From NCBI GenBank assembly GCA_002345215.1, contig DDVH01000017.1:1-16647 (forward strand): 16,647 bases of DNA, in the 5' to 3' direction. The position numbers were made by a program, and so were the translations under genes. Positions 1 to 6,880 of the stretch are shown one piece after another. The notes under the pieces were generated by a model that worked only from the letters and a program-made list of their open reading frames with translations, searched no databases and was not told the DNA's origin. The DNA is from Anaerolineales bacterium UBA2317 (GTDB taxonomy: Bacteria > Chloroflexota > Anaerolineae > Anaerolineales > Villigracilaceae). The stretch's first letter is position 1. Each line of letters begins with the position of its first letter.

Positions 1-1091
1 CGGCAAGACCAAGCATCGCAGACCCGTTTCTGCCAAACAAAATTAAAGAAGGAAGACATGATGAGATCCGCGAATGTATTGGATGTAATATTTGTGTAAC
101 AGGTGATACACGTTTTGTGCCGATTCGTTGTACACAGAATCCAACTATGGGCGAAGAATGGCGGCGTGATTGGCATCCAGAAATTATTGCACCAAAAAAA
201 TCGAATGATGAAATTTTAATTGTTGGTGCGGGACCTGCAGGTTTAGAAGCGGCTCGGGCGTTGGGTCAGCGTGGATATAGAGTCATTCTCACCGACGCGC
301 AGCGTGAGGCGGGTGGTCGTGTCGCATTGGAATCTCAACTTCCAAATCTAAATGAATGGCGGCGCGTCATCGATTGGCGCATCACGCAAATCAATAAAAT
401 TGAAAATATATTTTTTTATCCATCCAGCCCTATGAAATTGCAAGATGTTTTGGATGCTGATGCGCCGCATGTGATTCTTGCAACAGGTGCAACGTGGCGG
501 CGTGATGGTGTCGGACGTTATCTTCAACAGCCTATGCAAAGTCATGCAAAAATTTTCACGCCTGATGATTTGATGAATAATAATTTACCAACGGGCAAAG
601 TTTTAATTTATGACGACGACCATTATTACATGGGCGGAGTTTTAGCGGAATTGCTTGCAACGAATGGATGTGAAGTCACTTTGATGACTCCCGCGCCAAC
701 CATTTCCGCATGGACAGAATATACGCTTGAACAAAATCGTGTATATAAAAAATTATTGGATTTGAATGTGACTTTACTGACTCATCATACACTCGCTTCA
801 CTCTCGCCGCAATCCGCTACTGTGACCCATACCATTTCTTCCGTTGAACAGACTCTTGCATGCGATTCAGTTGTGATGGTGACTGATAGAATCCCAAATG
901 ATTCTTTATATCATGAACTCAAACCTGCGCTTGCAGAAGGAAAAATAAAATCATTACGAATCATTGGTGATGCAGAAGCACCAAATATTATTGCGCAAGC
1001 AGTATTTGCTGGTCACCTCGCGGCAAGAGAATTTGATGATGTGATAAATCCAGATGTCACACCGTTTAAAGTGGTACAATACAAAATATAA
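1..1091 (+). CDS. TMADH/dienoyl-CoA reductase-type Fe-S flavoprotein, C-terminal part (5' truncated)
   Basis: The reading frame is open from base 3 and runs in from outside the window, so the GTG at 117 is not the real start. The visible 362 residues begin just before a [4Fe-4S] motif, with cysteines at visible residues 25, 28, 31 and 43 (C-x2-C-x2-C-x11-C). The following GEEWRRDWHPE is very close to the equivalent stretch in trimethylamine dehydrogenase. Next comes a Rossmann dinucleotide-binding loop, GAGPAGLEAARALG, and an FAD/NAD(P)-binding domain to the end. In this family an N-terminal FMN TIM barrel (here outside the window) oxidises amines, enoyl-CoAs or enoates and passes electrons through the Fe-S cluster. 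The Cys spacing and WHPE motif favour the trimethylamine/histamine/dimethylglycine dehydrogenase branch over 2,4-dienoyl-CoA reductase. The substrate cannot be decided from this half. The stop is TAA at 1089. The promoter of the downstream B12 operon overlaps the gene's end. Confidence 0.88.
   Translation, partial: ARPSIADPFLPNKIKEGRHDEIRECIGCNICVTGDTRFVPIRCTQNPTMGEEWRRDWHPEIIAPKKSNDEILIVGAGPAGLEAARALGQRGYRVILTDAQREAGGRVALESQLPNLNEWRRVIDWRITQINKIENIFFYPSSPMKLQDVLDADAPHVILATGATWRRDGVGRYLQQPMQSHAKIFTPDDLMNNNLPTGKVLIYDDDHYYMGGVLAELLATNGCEVTLMTPAPTISAWTEYTLEQNRVYKKLLDLNVTLLTHHTLASLSPQSATVTHTISSVEQTLACDSVVMVTDRIPNDSLYHELKPALAEGKIKSLRIIGDAEAPNIIAQAVFAGHLAAREFDDVINPDVTPFKVVQYKI
1072..1080 (+). promoter_or_regulatory. 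Extended -10 promoter for the cobalamin riboswitch operon
   Basis: TGGTACAAT matches an extended -10 (TGn followed by TACAAT) inside the last codons of the flavoprotein gene. It would start transcription near 1087, just before the cobalamin aptamer. No convincing -35 is visible. The FMN-riboswitch promoter at 11152 has nearly the same form (TGGTATAAT), which adds support. Confidence 0.5.
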
Positions 1092-1262
1092 ATAACGTCC
1101 AGCAAGCGGCGAAGTTGGTGTAAATCCAACACTGTCGCGCAACTGTGAAGTTAGTCGAGAAATCTAAAAGGTCTAAATAGTCTGACTTGTCAGACCAATA
1201 AAACCAAAAGACTTGTAAGACTAACGAAGTCAGGTCGCCCGCTACTGGTCAGTTCACCACAC
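1090..1262 (+). ncRNA. Cobalamin (B12) riboswitch aptamer
   Basis: The conserved core is present: GCGAAGTTGGTG, then AAATCCAACACTGTC, then GCGCAACTGTGAAG, which matches the B12-box consensus around 1107-1150. The 3' conserved element AAGTCAGGTCGCCCGC follows at about 1227-1242. Between them the variable peripheral arm is expanded by a repeat element (1150-1225) whose ends GTTAGTC and GACTAAC close a stem. In this class adenosyl- or other cobalamins bind and switch off expression. The first gene downstream is a BtuF-like B12-binding lipoprotein, which fits exactly. The outer boundaries are approximate. Confidence 0.9.
1150..1225 (+). repeat. 9-bp-periodic hairpin repeat, copy A (inside the riboswitch)
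   Basis: The element is built of roughly 9-base units with a GTCT core (AGGTCTAAA and TAGTCTGAC, for example), inverted in its second half. GTTAGTC at 1150-1156 pairs with GACTAAC at 1219-1225. GTCTGA and TCAGAC at 1180-1195 form a small hairpin. It shares GTCTAAATRGTCTRAC, AGACC and a GACTWGTAAGAYTAAC tail with the repeat at 7131-7216, in the same order. It therefore looks like a dispersed element lodged in the variable arm of the aptamer. Confidence 0.75.
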
Positions 1263-1273
1263 TCTCGCAGAAA

Positions 1274-1342
1274 GGAGGTGGATGACGGTCCAATTCGGAT
1301 TGCCTTTCCATCTCCCCAGCCTTTGCTGGGGATTTTGATTCT
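1274..1342 (+). terminator. Cobalamin riboswitch expression platform: antiterminator and terminator
   Basis: A rho-independent terminator is formed by CCCCAGC (1314-1320), loop CTTT and GCTGGGG (1325-1331), followed by ATTTTGATTCTT. An alternative helix pairs GGAGGTGG (1274-1281) with CCATCTCC (1308-1315) and takes two bases from the terminator's left arm, so the two are mutually exclusive. A small GG..CAAT/ATTGCC hairpin nests between its arms. This predicts transcriptional attenuation of btuF and the genes behind it when B12 is plentiful. Confidence 0.8.
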
Positions 1343-1362
1343 TACAAACTTTAGGAGAAAAT

Positions 1363-2340
1363 ATGTTACGAAAGATTTTGATTTTTACTTTACTGATTGT
1401 TTTACTGACAGCATGTGCGCCTCAATCTACGGTGACACCTGATTCTGAACCTACACAAATCCCTGCCACTGAAGCACCCACTGAACAACCCATTTCCACT
1501 GAACCAACATATATAGATGGACTTGGTCGTGAAATTTATTTGGTTGGACCTGCACAACGAATCGTTTCATTAGCACCATCTATCACTGAACTTTTATTCG
1601 CAGTCGGTGCAGGTCACCAAGTTGTGGGTCGTGATGACTTTTCTGATTTTCCTGCCGAAGCAGTAGATGTTGCAAGTATTGGCTCAACGTATGGAGCATT
1701 AAATACAGAAGCAATTATTGCGCTTAATCCAGATTTAGTGATTGCGGCAGAAGTCAATACACCTGAACAAGTCAAGTCACTTGAAGATTTGGGAATCACT
1801 GTGTATTATCTCAAGAACCCAATCACATTTGCTGAATTGTATGACCAAGTTCGATGGGCAGGAACAATTACAGGTCACGAAGATGAAGCGAATGCCTTAG
1901 CAGATTCATTATCTGAACGAGTAGATGCAGTCACATCAGCAGTTGCGAACATCACTGAAAGACCAACTGTCTTTTATGAATTAGATGGCACAGACCCATC
2001 TAAACCGTGGACGACAGGTGCTGGCACTTTTATGGATACTATGATTACGATGGCTGGCGGTGTGAATATTGGCGGTGTGTTGAGTGAGCCGTATGCTCAA
2101 ATTAGTGTGGAAGAAATTGTTTTGCAAAATCCTGATTTTATTATTTTGGGTGATGCTTTGTATGGCGTGACGATTGAATCAATTGCTGAACGTGCAGGCT
2201 GGGCTGATTTGACTGCTGTACAAGAAAATAAAATTTTTGTGTTTGATGATAATCTTGCTAGTCGACCCGGTCCACGATTGGTGGATGGTTTGGAAGAGTT
2301 GTTGAAAATTTTGCATCCTGAATTGGTTGTAAGTCAGTAA
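1363..2340 (+). CDS. btuF: BtuF-like vitamin B12-binding lipoprotein of an ABC importer
   Basis: This 325-residue protein has a short lipoprotein signal with lipobox LTAC (Cys18), followed by a Thr/Pro/Glu-rich linker to about residue 50 that would tether it to the membrane surface. The body is a type III (BtuF/FhuD-like) periplasmic-binding fold. It opens with QRIVSLAPSITELLFAVGAG, contains NPDLVIAAEVN in the first lobe and NPDFIILGD in the second, and these lobes are joined by a long helix. In this family the protein captures the corrinoid outside the cell and hands it to BtuC. TAGGAG precedes the ATG by a suitable distance. It is the first gene behind the cobalamin riboswitch and its terminator, so B12 rather than iron-siderophore is the likely ligand. 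A haem or siderophore ligand is the less likely alternative. Confidence 0.87.
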   Translation: MLRKILIFTLLIVLLTACAPQSTVTPDSEPTQIPATEAPTEQPISTEPTYIDGLGREIYLVGPAQRIVSLAPSITELLFAVGAGHQVVGRDDFSDFPAEAVDVASIGSTYGALNTEAIIALNPDLVIAAEVNTPEQVKSLEDLGITVYYLKNPITFAELYDQVRWAGTITGHEDEANALADSLSERVDAVTSAVANITERPTVFYELDGTDPSKPWTTGAGTFMDTMITMAGGVNIGGVLSEPYAQISVEEIVLQNPDFIILGDALYGVTIESIAERAGWADLTAVQENKIFVFDDNLASRPGPRLVDGLEELLKILHPELVVSQ

Positions 2341-2344
2341 ATAA

Positions 2345-2407
2345 GTACACAGGTAAACAGGTAGACAAGCAGTTTAACAAAACTTGTATACTTGTTTACC
2401 TGTCTAC
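2345..2407 (+). repeat. Imperfect 25-bp inverted repeat between btuF and btuC
   Basis: The arms at 2345-2369 and 2383-2407 match at 22 of 25 positions around a 13-base loop. Each arm consists of three roughly 8-base units of the form GTAnACAG/A, with n different in every unit. There is no T-run after it, so it is not an ordinary terminator. The right arm ends 7 bases before the btuC start codon and occupies the place where a ribosome binding site would lie. Confidence 0.85.
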
Positions 2408-2414
2408 ATAAACT

Positions 2415-3404
2415 ATGCGCCCATTTCTTTCTTCTTTCCTCTTTCTTCTTATTGCAGTGCTGATTAGTTTAGCAATCGGCTCTGTGTTTTTACCTTTTAA
2501 CGAAATCTTTGCAGTAATAAATGGAAGCGGAAATGATTTAGCCACAAAAATTTTGTGGGACATTCGTTTGCCGAGAACTGTTTTAGTTGCACTAACAGGC
2601 ATGGCATTAGGTGGAAGCGGTGCGGCGTATCAAGGTTTGTTTCGTAATCCATTAGCAGACCCATTTTTGATTGGCATTTCATCGGGTGCTGGCTTAGGCG
2701 CAGTGCTTGCTATGAGCATAGATTGGGAATATTCTTTTTGGGGATTAATTGCAATTCCACTGGCGGCTTTTATCGCGGCGTTATTAACCGTTGCAGTTGT
2801 TTATTTTCTTGCTAGAGTTGGTCAAACCACGCCAATTACAAACTTAATTCTGGCAGGTGTAGCAGTTTCAGCATTTGCAACATCATTAATGTCTTTTCTC
2901 ATGCTTCGTTCTGATGGAGAATTAAGAAGAGCCATGAGTTGGTTAATGGGCGGCTCGACTCAATTGGGTTGGGAATTTATCTTAATCATTTTGCCTTATC
3001 TTGTGATTGGGCTTGGTGTTTTAATCGTGAGCGGACATACTTTGAATCTCTTACAGTTTGGTGATGAACAAGCGCAACAACTTGGATTAAATGTTTCGCG
3101 TTCAAAAACGATGATTTTAATTATGGCATCTATGGCGACTGCCGCCGCAGTTGCATTTGCAGGTATTATTGGCTTTGTCGGTCTCATCGTTCCGCATGTG
3201 ATGCGTTTATGGTTTGGCAGTGACTATCGCCGACTTGTTCCATTATCTATTATTGGTGGCGCAACTGCTTTATTGTTTTCAGATGTGATTGCACGCATCT
3301 TACTTGCGCCACAAGAAATTCCAGTTGGTATTATTACGTCATTAGCAGGCGCACCATTTTTCTTATGGGTCTTGCGTCGTTCTAAAACTCAAGGTTTATG
3401 GTGA
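2415..3404 (+). CDS. btuC: BtuC-like permease of a vitamin B12 ABC importer (FecCD family)
   Basis: This is a 329-residue polytopic membrane protein with about 9-10 hydrophobic segments, the usual size and layout of type II importer permeases. Family hallmarks are IRLPRTVLVALTGMALGGSG near residue 50, YQGLFRNPLADPFLIGIS at about 75, GFVGLIVPHVMR at about 255, and the C-terminal GAPFFLWVLRR. Two copies should form the translocation channel with two BtuD ATPases, loaded by BtuF. It lies 74 bases after btuF, and that gap is filled by the inverted repeat at 2345-2407. No Shine-Dalgarno sequence is visible before the ATG (context CATAAACT), although the N-terminus (RPFLSSFLFLLIAVL) looks correct. 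Siderophore and haem permeases are close relatives; the riboswitch decides for B12. Confidence 0.9.
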   Translation: MRPFLSSFLFLLIAVLISLAIGSVFLPFNEIFAVINGSGNDLATKILWDIRLPRTVLVALTGMALGGSGAAYQGLFRNPLADPFLIGISSGAGLGAVLAMSIDWEYSFWGLIAIPLAAFIAALLTVAVVYFLARVGQTTPITNLILAGVAVSAFATSLMSFLMLRSDGELRRAMSWLMGGSTQLGWEFILIILPYLVIGLGVLIVSGHTLNLLQFGDEQAQQLGLNVSRSKTMILIMASMATAAAVAFAGIIGFVGLIVPHVMRLWFGSDYRRLVPLSIIGGATALLFSDVIARILLAPQEIPVGIITSLAGAPFFLWVLRRSKTQGLW

Positions 3405-3417
3405 AGAAAGGAAAATT

Positions 3418-3939
3418 ATGAAAAAAGGATTATTAATCGTCAACACTGGCGATGGCAAAGGAAAAAGTACCGCCGCGTTTGGGATGGTCTTTCGCGCGTG
3501 GGGCAGAAATTTTCGCATCTGTGTGATTCAATTTATCAAAGCTGAAACAGGTCAATGGGGTGAAATCAAAGCCGCGAAAAAATTAGGTATTGAATGGCAC
3601 ACCACAGGGGATGGCTTCACATGGACATCCAAAGATATGGATGAAACCATCGCGAAGGCACGTCACGGCTGGGAACTTGCTAAAGAAAAAATTGCTAGCA
3701 ATCAATATGATTTGATTGTCTTGGATGAATTTACATACACGATGGTTTATAACTGGCTAGATACAAATGAAGTGCTTGATTGGCTTCGCCTCAATAAACC
3801 CTCCGACCTGCATCTTGTCATTACAGGTCGGTCTGCGCCTGAAGCTTTGATTCAAGCCGCCGATTTGGTGACAGAAATGACTCCGATTAAACATCCATAC
3901 GAACAAGGCATTGTCGCGCAAGCAGGCGTTGAATTTTAG
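3418..3939 (+). CDS. cobO: Cob(I)alamin / cobyrinate adenosyltransferase (CobO/CobA/BtuR family)
   Basis: The 173-residue protein has the usual length and all the family landmarks. It has a P-loop, NTGDGKGKST, at residues 9-18, and VLDEFTY at about 101-107 in the Walker-B position. The C-terminus is characteristic: GRSAPEALIQAADLVTEM, then KHPYEQGIVAQAGVEF. The enzyme transfers the 5'-deoxyadenosyl group from ATP to Co(I) corrinoid in the cytoplasm, producing the coenzyme form. It starts 13 bases after btuC with GAAAGG upstream. No other cobalamin synthesis gene is present, so its job here is most likely to adenosylate imported cobalamin (salvage) rather than de novo synthesis. Confidence 0.93.
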   Translation: MKKGLLIVNTGDGKGKSTAAFGMVFRAWGRNFRICVIQFIKAETGQWGEIKAAKKLGIEWHTTGDGFTWTSKDMDETIAKARHGWELAKEKIASNQYDLIVLDEFTYTMVYNWLDTNEVLDWLRLNKPSDLHLVITGRSAPEALIQAADLVTEMTPIKHPYEQGIVAQAGVEF

Positions 3940-3945
3940 AAAACG

Positions 3946-4476
3946 ATGAATGTAAAAATTGAACAAGTTAATTCACAAAATAAAAGCCATGTAGATAACT
4001 TTGATAGAAAATTTACTGTCAAAGAAAAAATTGCTTTAAGCATGGAAGATGGAAAGTTAACTTATTCCATTGTTCCTGTTCCGCCATACGAAAAAGAAAT
4101 CCCAGTGGATGAAGTTGAAGATGTAAATTCTTTTATTGATAATGACGAGAAAATAATTTTCCTCGCGTTTGTGGATAACCAACTTGCGGGTCAAATCAAA
4201 ATGATTAGGTGGTGGAATGGATACGCTTACATTGATGACTTAATTGTCAACCCGCAATATCGCGGCTTGGGTGTAGGAAAAAGTCTAATAGCAGAAGCAG
4301 TTCGATGGTCGAAAGAGAGGCGTTTCCCCGGCATCATGTTAGAAACGCAAGATGATAATGTCTCCGCTTGTAAGTTATATCAATCTTGTGGATTTATCCT
4401 CGGCGGTTTTGATGCGTACACATTCAAAAATATCAAACCGAATGAAATTGCATTGTTTTGGTATTTGGTTTTCTAA
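3946..4476 (+). CDS. GNAT acetyltransferase resembling streptothricin N-acetyltransferase (Sat4/SatA)
   Basis: This 176-residue GNAT protein closely follows the streptothricin acetyltransferase pattern. It has IDNDEKIIFLAFVDNQLAGQ, then WNGYAYIDDLIVNPQYRGLG with the acetyl-CoA P-loop RGLGVGKSL at about residues 105-113. It then has the Sat hallmark MLETQDDNVSACKLYQSCGF, and the C-terminal ALFWYLVF. Sat enzymes acetylate the beta-lysine amino group of streptothricin; the true substrate here is not proven. The gene is embedded in the B12 uptake operon, 6 bases after cobO and directly abutting btuD (stop TAA followed at once by ATG). It should therefore be expressed when B12 is scarce. It may be a generic amine acetyltransferase or a passenger resistance gene. 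Confidence 0.8.
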   Translation: MNVKIEQVNSQNKSHVDNFDRKFTVKEKIALSMEDGKLTYSIVPVPPYEKEIPVDEVEDVNSFIDNDEKIIFLAFVDNQLAGQIKMIRWWNGYAYIDDLIVNPQYRGLGVGKSLIAEAVRWSKERRFPGIMLETQDDNVSACKLYQSCGFILGGFDAYTFKNIKPNEIALFWYLVF

Positions 4477-5250
4477 ATGTTAAATATAAAAAATCTTTTT
4501 GTTTCTTATAACGGACGAGAAATTTTGCATGATGTTTCGTTTGATGTAAAAAATGGCGAAGTGCTGGCATTGATTGGACCAAACGGTGCGGGCAAATCAA
4601 CTTTGATTCGTGCTGTTAGTGGCGTGATTGAATCGCGCGGAGAAATTCAAACCGATGGAAAAAATTTTCATGAAATGAATCCGATGGAACGCGCGCGTTT
4701 TGTTGCGGTTGTGCCACAAGCGATTTCATTGCCGCCTGCATTTTCAGTTTGGGAAACGGTGTTGATGGGGCGCACGCCTTATTTGGGATTTTTAGGAAAC
4801 GCTTCAAAACATGACGAAGAAATTGCTCGCCAATCTTTGACTCGAGTCAACGCTTTGAATTTTTCTGAACGGCGTGTGGGTGAAATTTCTGGCGGTGAAC
4901 AACAAAGAATTTTGTTAGCACGTGCATTGTGCCAATCTACACCGATTCTTTTATTGGATGAACCGACATCACATTTGGATTTGCAATATCAAGTCAGTTT
5001 GTTGGAATTGGTTCGTGATTTAGCAAAAGAAAATAATTTAGCAGTTTTGGTCGCCATGCATGATTTGAATCTCGCCGCAAGATATGCTGATAGAGTTGCT
5101 TTGATGGTGGCAGGAAATATCAAGGCAATTGGCACACCGAAAGAAGTTTTACAACCACAGTTAATTGCGGATGCGTATTGTTTGCCAGTACAAGTTGTGA
5201 AACATCCGTTTTTGGATATTCCATTGGTGTTACCTGAAATCCATAAATAA
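4477..5250 (+). CDS. btuD: BtuD-like ATPase of the vitamin B12 ABC importer
   Basis: The protein is 257 residues with a complete ABC nucleotide-binding domain. Walker A GPNGAGKST is at residues 34-42 and the signature SGGEQQR at about 138-144. Walker B ILLLDEPTSHLDL starts at about 157, and the switch histidine lies in VAMHDLNLAARYAD. The SHLDLQYQ stretch and the PQAISLPPAFSVWETVLMGR Q-loop region are typical of the FecE/BtuD/HmuV subfamily that pairs with FecCD permeases. It energises BtuC. The start codon follows directly on the stop of the acetyltransferase gene, without a visible Shine-Dalgarno sequence, which suggests translational coupling. It is the last gene of the riboswitch-controlled operon. 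No clear terminator follows. Confidence 0.9.
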   Translation: MLNIKNLFVSYNGREILHDVSFDVKNGEVLALIGPNGAGKSTLIRAVSGVIESRGEIQTDGKNFHEMNPMERARFVAVVPQAISLPPAFSVWETVLMGRTPYLGFLGNASKHDEEIARQSLTRVNALNFSERRVGEISGGEQQRILLARALCQSTPILLLDEPTSHLDLQYQVSLLELVRDLAKENNLAVLVAMHDLNLAARYADRVALMVAGNIKAIGTPKEVLQPQLIADAYCLPVQVVKHPFLDIPLVLPEIHK

Positions 5251-5333
5251 ATAGAATTTTGGTACTAAAATAATTCTGTGTAACAAACTAATCTTTATGC
5301 TACAACTTATAATCCAATTGGAATCTGATAAAT

Positions 5334-6056
5334 ATGACTACTCCTTCATTAGAAAAAGTTTTTGAGCTGCAAAATCGAGTTATTCAAAAATATATTCAGG
5401 ATAACCCTGATTTATATGATTTTGTATCTTTCTGTTTTAATTCATTAGACGGGGCTGACCTTGATCAGAGTGATTGGCTTCAACTTTCCGTGAATCAAAG
5501 GATAATTTTCAACCTATTTGAAGGAGATATAACTTCAACACTGATAAATGCAACTCGATTATGCTTACAAGGTTGTGAAACTGATGCGTATTCATTAATG
5601 AGAGTAGCTTTAGAAGAACTCACAGTTTTTGAATACATTACAATATTTTCTAAATTTGATGAAGCATCTGCCGAGATAATTGCAAAGGTGCCAAAACAAA
5701 AAAATTTTGGAGATGAATTTCGATATGAAAAAGTTATAAGAAAATTAAAGAAAGATGGCCGAGAGAAAGTTTACGGTATGCTTTCTAATTTAGGAACTCA
5801 TTTATCTCCTGTGAGAGTAGCGCTTAGTAGAAGAGGAGATGGAGAACGGGAACGACTAAAGGTTGGAATGATGCTTGGAAACCCCAATACACCTATTGCT
5901 TTGGGCGAGTTGGCTAGGATATATTTGTTTAGTATTGATGTATTTAATAATTTCTTCATAAAATTTTTACAGGATCCAACAAAATCCCCCTTCAATGCTA
6001 CATTGCCAATTGCAAGATCAAAATATGAAAGCCTTGCTAAAAAAGAAAATTCATAA
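5334..6056 (+). CDS. Hypothetical protein, helix-rich, unknown function
   Basis: I do not recognise this 240-residue protein with confidence. It appears almost entirely alpha-helical and lacks a signal peptide or membrane segments. The middle part (NATRLCLQGCETDAYSLMRVALEELTVF) and a later KVYGMLSNLGTHLS loosely recall HEPN-like/DUF5677-type proteins, which have a similar 'R..E' helix followed by an LS...H motif. No catalytic motif can be claimed. The base composition is richer in A and T than the btu genes, which hints at acquisition. The start ATG has only a weak upstream GGA. A TATAAT at 5308-5313 could serve as its -10, but no -35 is evident. It sits alone between the btu operon and a convergent permease gene. 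Confidence 0.75.
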   Translation: MTTPSLEKVFELQNRVIQKYIQDNPDLYDFVSFCFNSLDGADLDQSDWLQLSVNQRIIFNLFEGDITSTLINATRLCLQGCETDAYSLMRVALEELTVFEYITIFSKFDEASAEIIAKVPKQKNFGDEFRYEKVIRKLKKDGREKVYGMLSNLGTHLSPVRVALSRRGDGERERLKVGMMLGNPNTPIALGELARIYLFSIDVFNNFFIKFLQDPTKSPFNATLPIARSKYESLAKKENS

Positions 6057-6075
6057 TTCTATTATTTTTTCGAAT

Positions 6076-6828
6076 CTACCTTAGAAAATAAATAATCGCT
6101 ACAATCACACCGATTATCACAACCGTCCACCGTAATGTGGACGGTTTGATTTTGCCAGCCAGTTTTCCGCCTAAGACTCCACCGATTAATGCACCAACTG
6201 CCATGACCAAGGCAACTGTCCATAAGACTTGACCTGAAAATAAAAAGAAAATCGCCGCCGCAATGTTGACTGCGAATGCAACTGCTTGTTTCAAAGCATT
6301 GAGTCTTGTCAGTGAATCTTCGATGGTTAATCCCAAAGCCGAAAGGATAATCACGCTCAAGCCTGCGCCGAAATATCCGCCGTAGATGGAAGCTAGTCCA
6401 ACAGGAAGCCATGATAATTTTTCAAGATTGGATTTGTGACTTCTTTTTATCAACCAAGCACGCACTGTGTCTTGAACTGCTAGTAATATTGAAGCGAGCA
6501 AAATCAAATATGGGATGAGTTCATTAAATAATTTTTCGCCAGTTTGTAATAAAAAGTATCCACCCAATATTCCACCAATGATGCTTGCAGGGAGTATTAA
6601 CCACAAACGATTTTTTTGTCCTTGCAAATCTTTGGCTTGTGCTAATGTCCCACCCAGATAGCCAGGCGACAATGCAACTGTATTTGTAATACTCGCCGAA
6701 ATGGCAGGCACGCCTAAAAAAGTTAAGACTGGAAATGTAATCAACGTGCCACCGCCAGCAAGGGCGTTGATTGCCCCTGCAAGTAAAGCGGCGATTGAAA
6801 TAAATAGGTAATCAAATGGAGAAAGCAT
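6076..6828 (-). CDS. TauE/SafE (TSUP, DUF81) family membrane permease
   Basis: This 250-residue membrane protein has about eight hydrophobic segments. Family landmarks are GAINALAGGGTLITFPVLTFLGVPA at residues 18-42 and NTVALSPGYLGGTLA in the first half. The internal-repeat counterpart GLASIYGGYFGAGLSVIILSALG lies in the second half, with LNALKQAV and GGVLGGKLAGKI towards the C-terminus. Members move sulfite, sulfonates or organosulfur compounds across the cytoplasmic membrane, but the substrate here cannot be assigned. The gene is divergent from the valS leader. An extended -10 (TGCTATACT on the minus strand) lies so close to the ATG that the transcript may be leaderless. It converges with the 5334 gene, leaving only 19 bases between the stops. 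Confidence 0.85.
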   Translation of the reverse strand: MLSPFDYLFISIAALLAGAINALAGGGTLITFPVLTFLGVPAISASITNTVALSPGYLGGTLAQAKDLQGQKNRLWLILPASIIGGILGGYFLLQTGEKLFNELIPYLILLASILLAVQDTVRAWLIKRSHKSNLEKLSWLPVGLASIYGGYFGAGLSVIILSALGLTIEDSLTRLNALKQAVAFAVNIAAAIFFLFSGQVLWTVALVMAVGALIGGVLGGKLAGKIKPSTLRWTVVIIGVIVAIIYFLR

Positions 6829-6834
6829 AAGTTA

Positions 6835-6843
6835 AGTATAGCA
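6835..6843 (-). promoter_or_regulatory. Extended -10 promoter for the TauE/SafE permease (possibly leaderless)
   Basis: Read on the minus strand, TGCTATACT is an extended -10. The -10 hexamer ends six bases before the A of the start codon at 6828, so the usual start site would fall on or next to the ATG. No -35 match is visible. Confidence 0.4.
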
Positions 6844-6846
6844 TTC

Positions 6847-6875
6847 TTGACTCTCTCCACTTCGAGGCGTATAAT
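6847..6875 (+). promoter_or_regulatory. Sigma-70-type promoter of the valS T-box leader
   Basis: TTGACT (6847-6852) and a perfect TATAAT (6870-6875) are separated by 17 bases. The predicted transcription start is near 6882, immediately before T-box Stem I. It lies back to back with the minus-strand promoter at 6835-6843. Confidence 0.85.
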
Positions 6876-6880
6876 CCCGT

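Noticed and set aside
117..119. GTG start for the left-edge flavoprotein
   Set aside because: The frame is open to the left edge and encodes the first three Fe-S cysteines upstream of this GTG, so the gene starts outside the window.
115..122. Second B12-type or other riboswitch near the left edge
   Set aside because: The region is coding and conserved at protein level.
5253..5277. Terminator after btuD (AGAATTTT ... AATTCT)
   Set aside because: The imperfect A+T-only stem has no T-run, so it is too weak to call.
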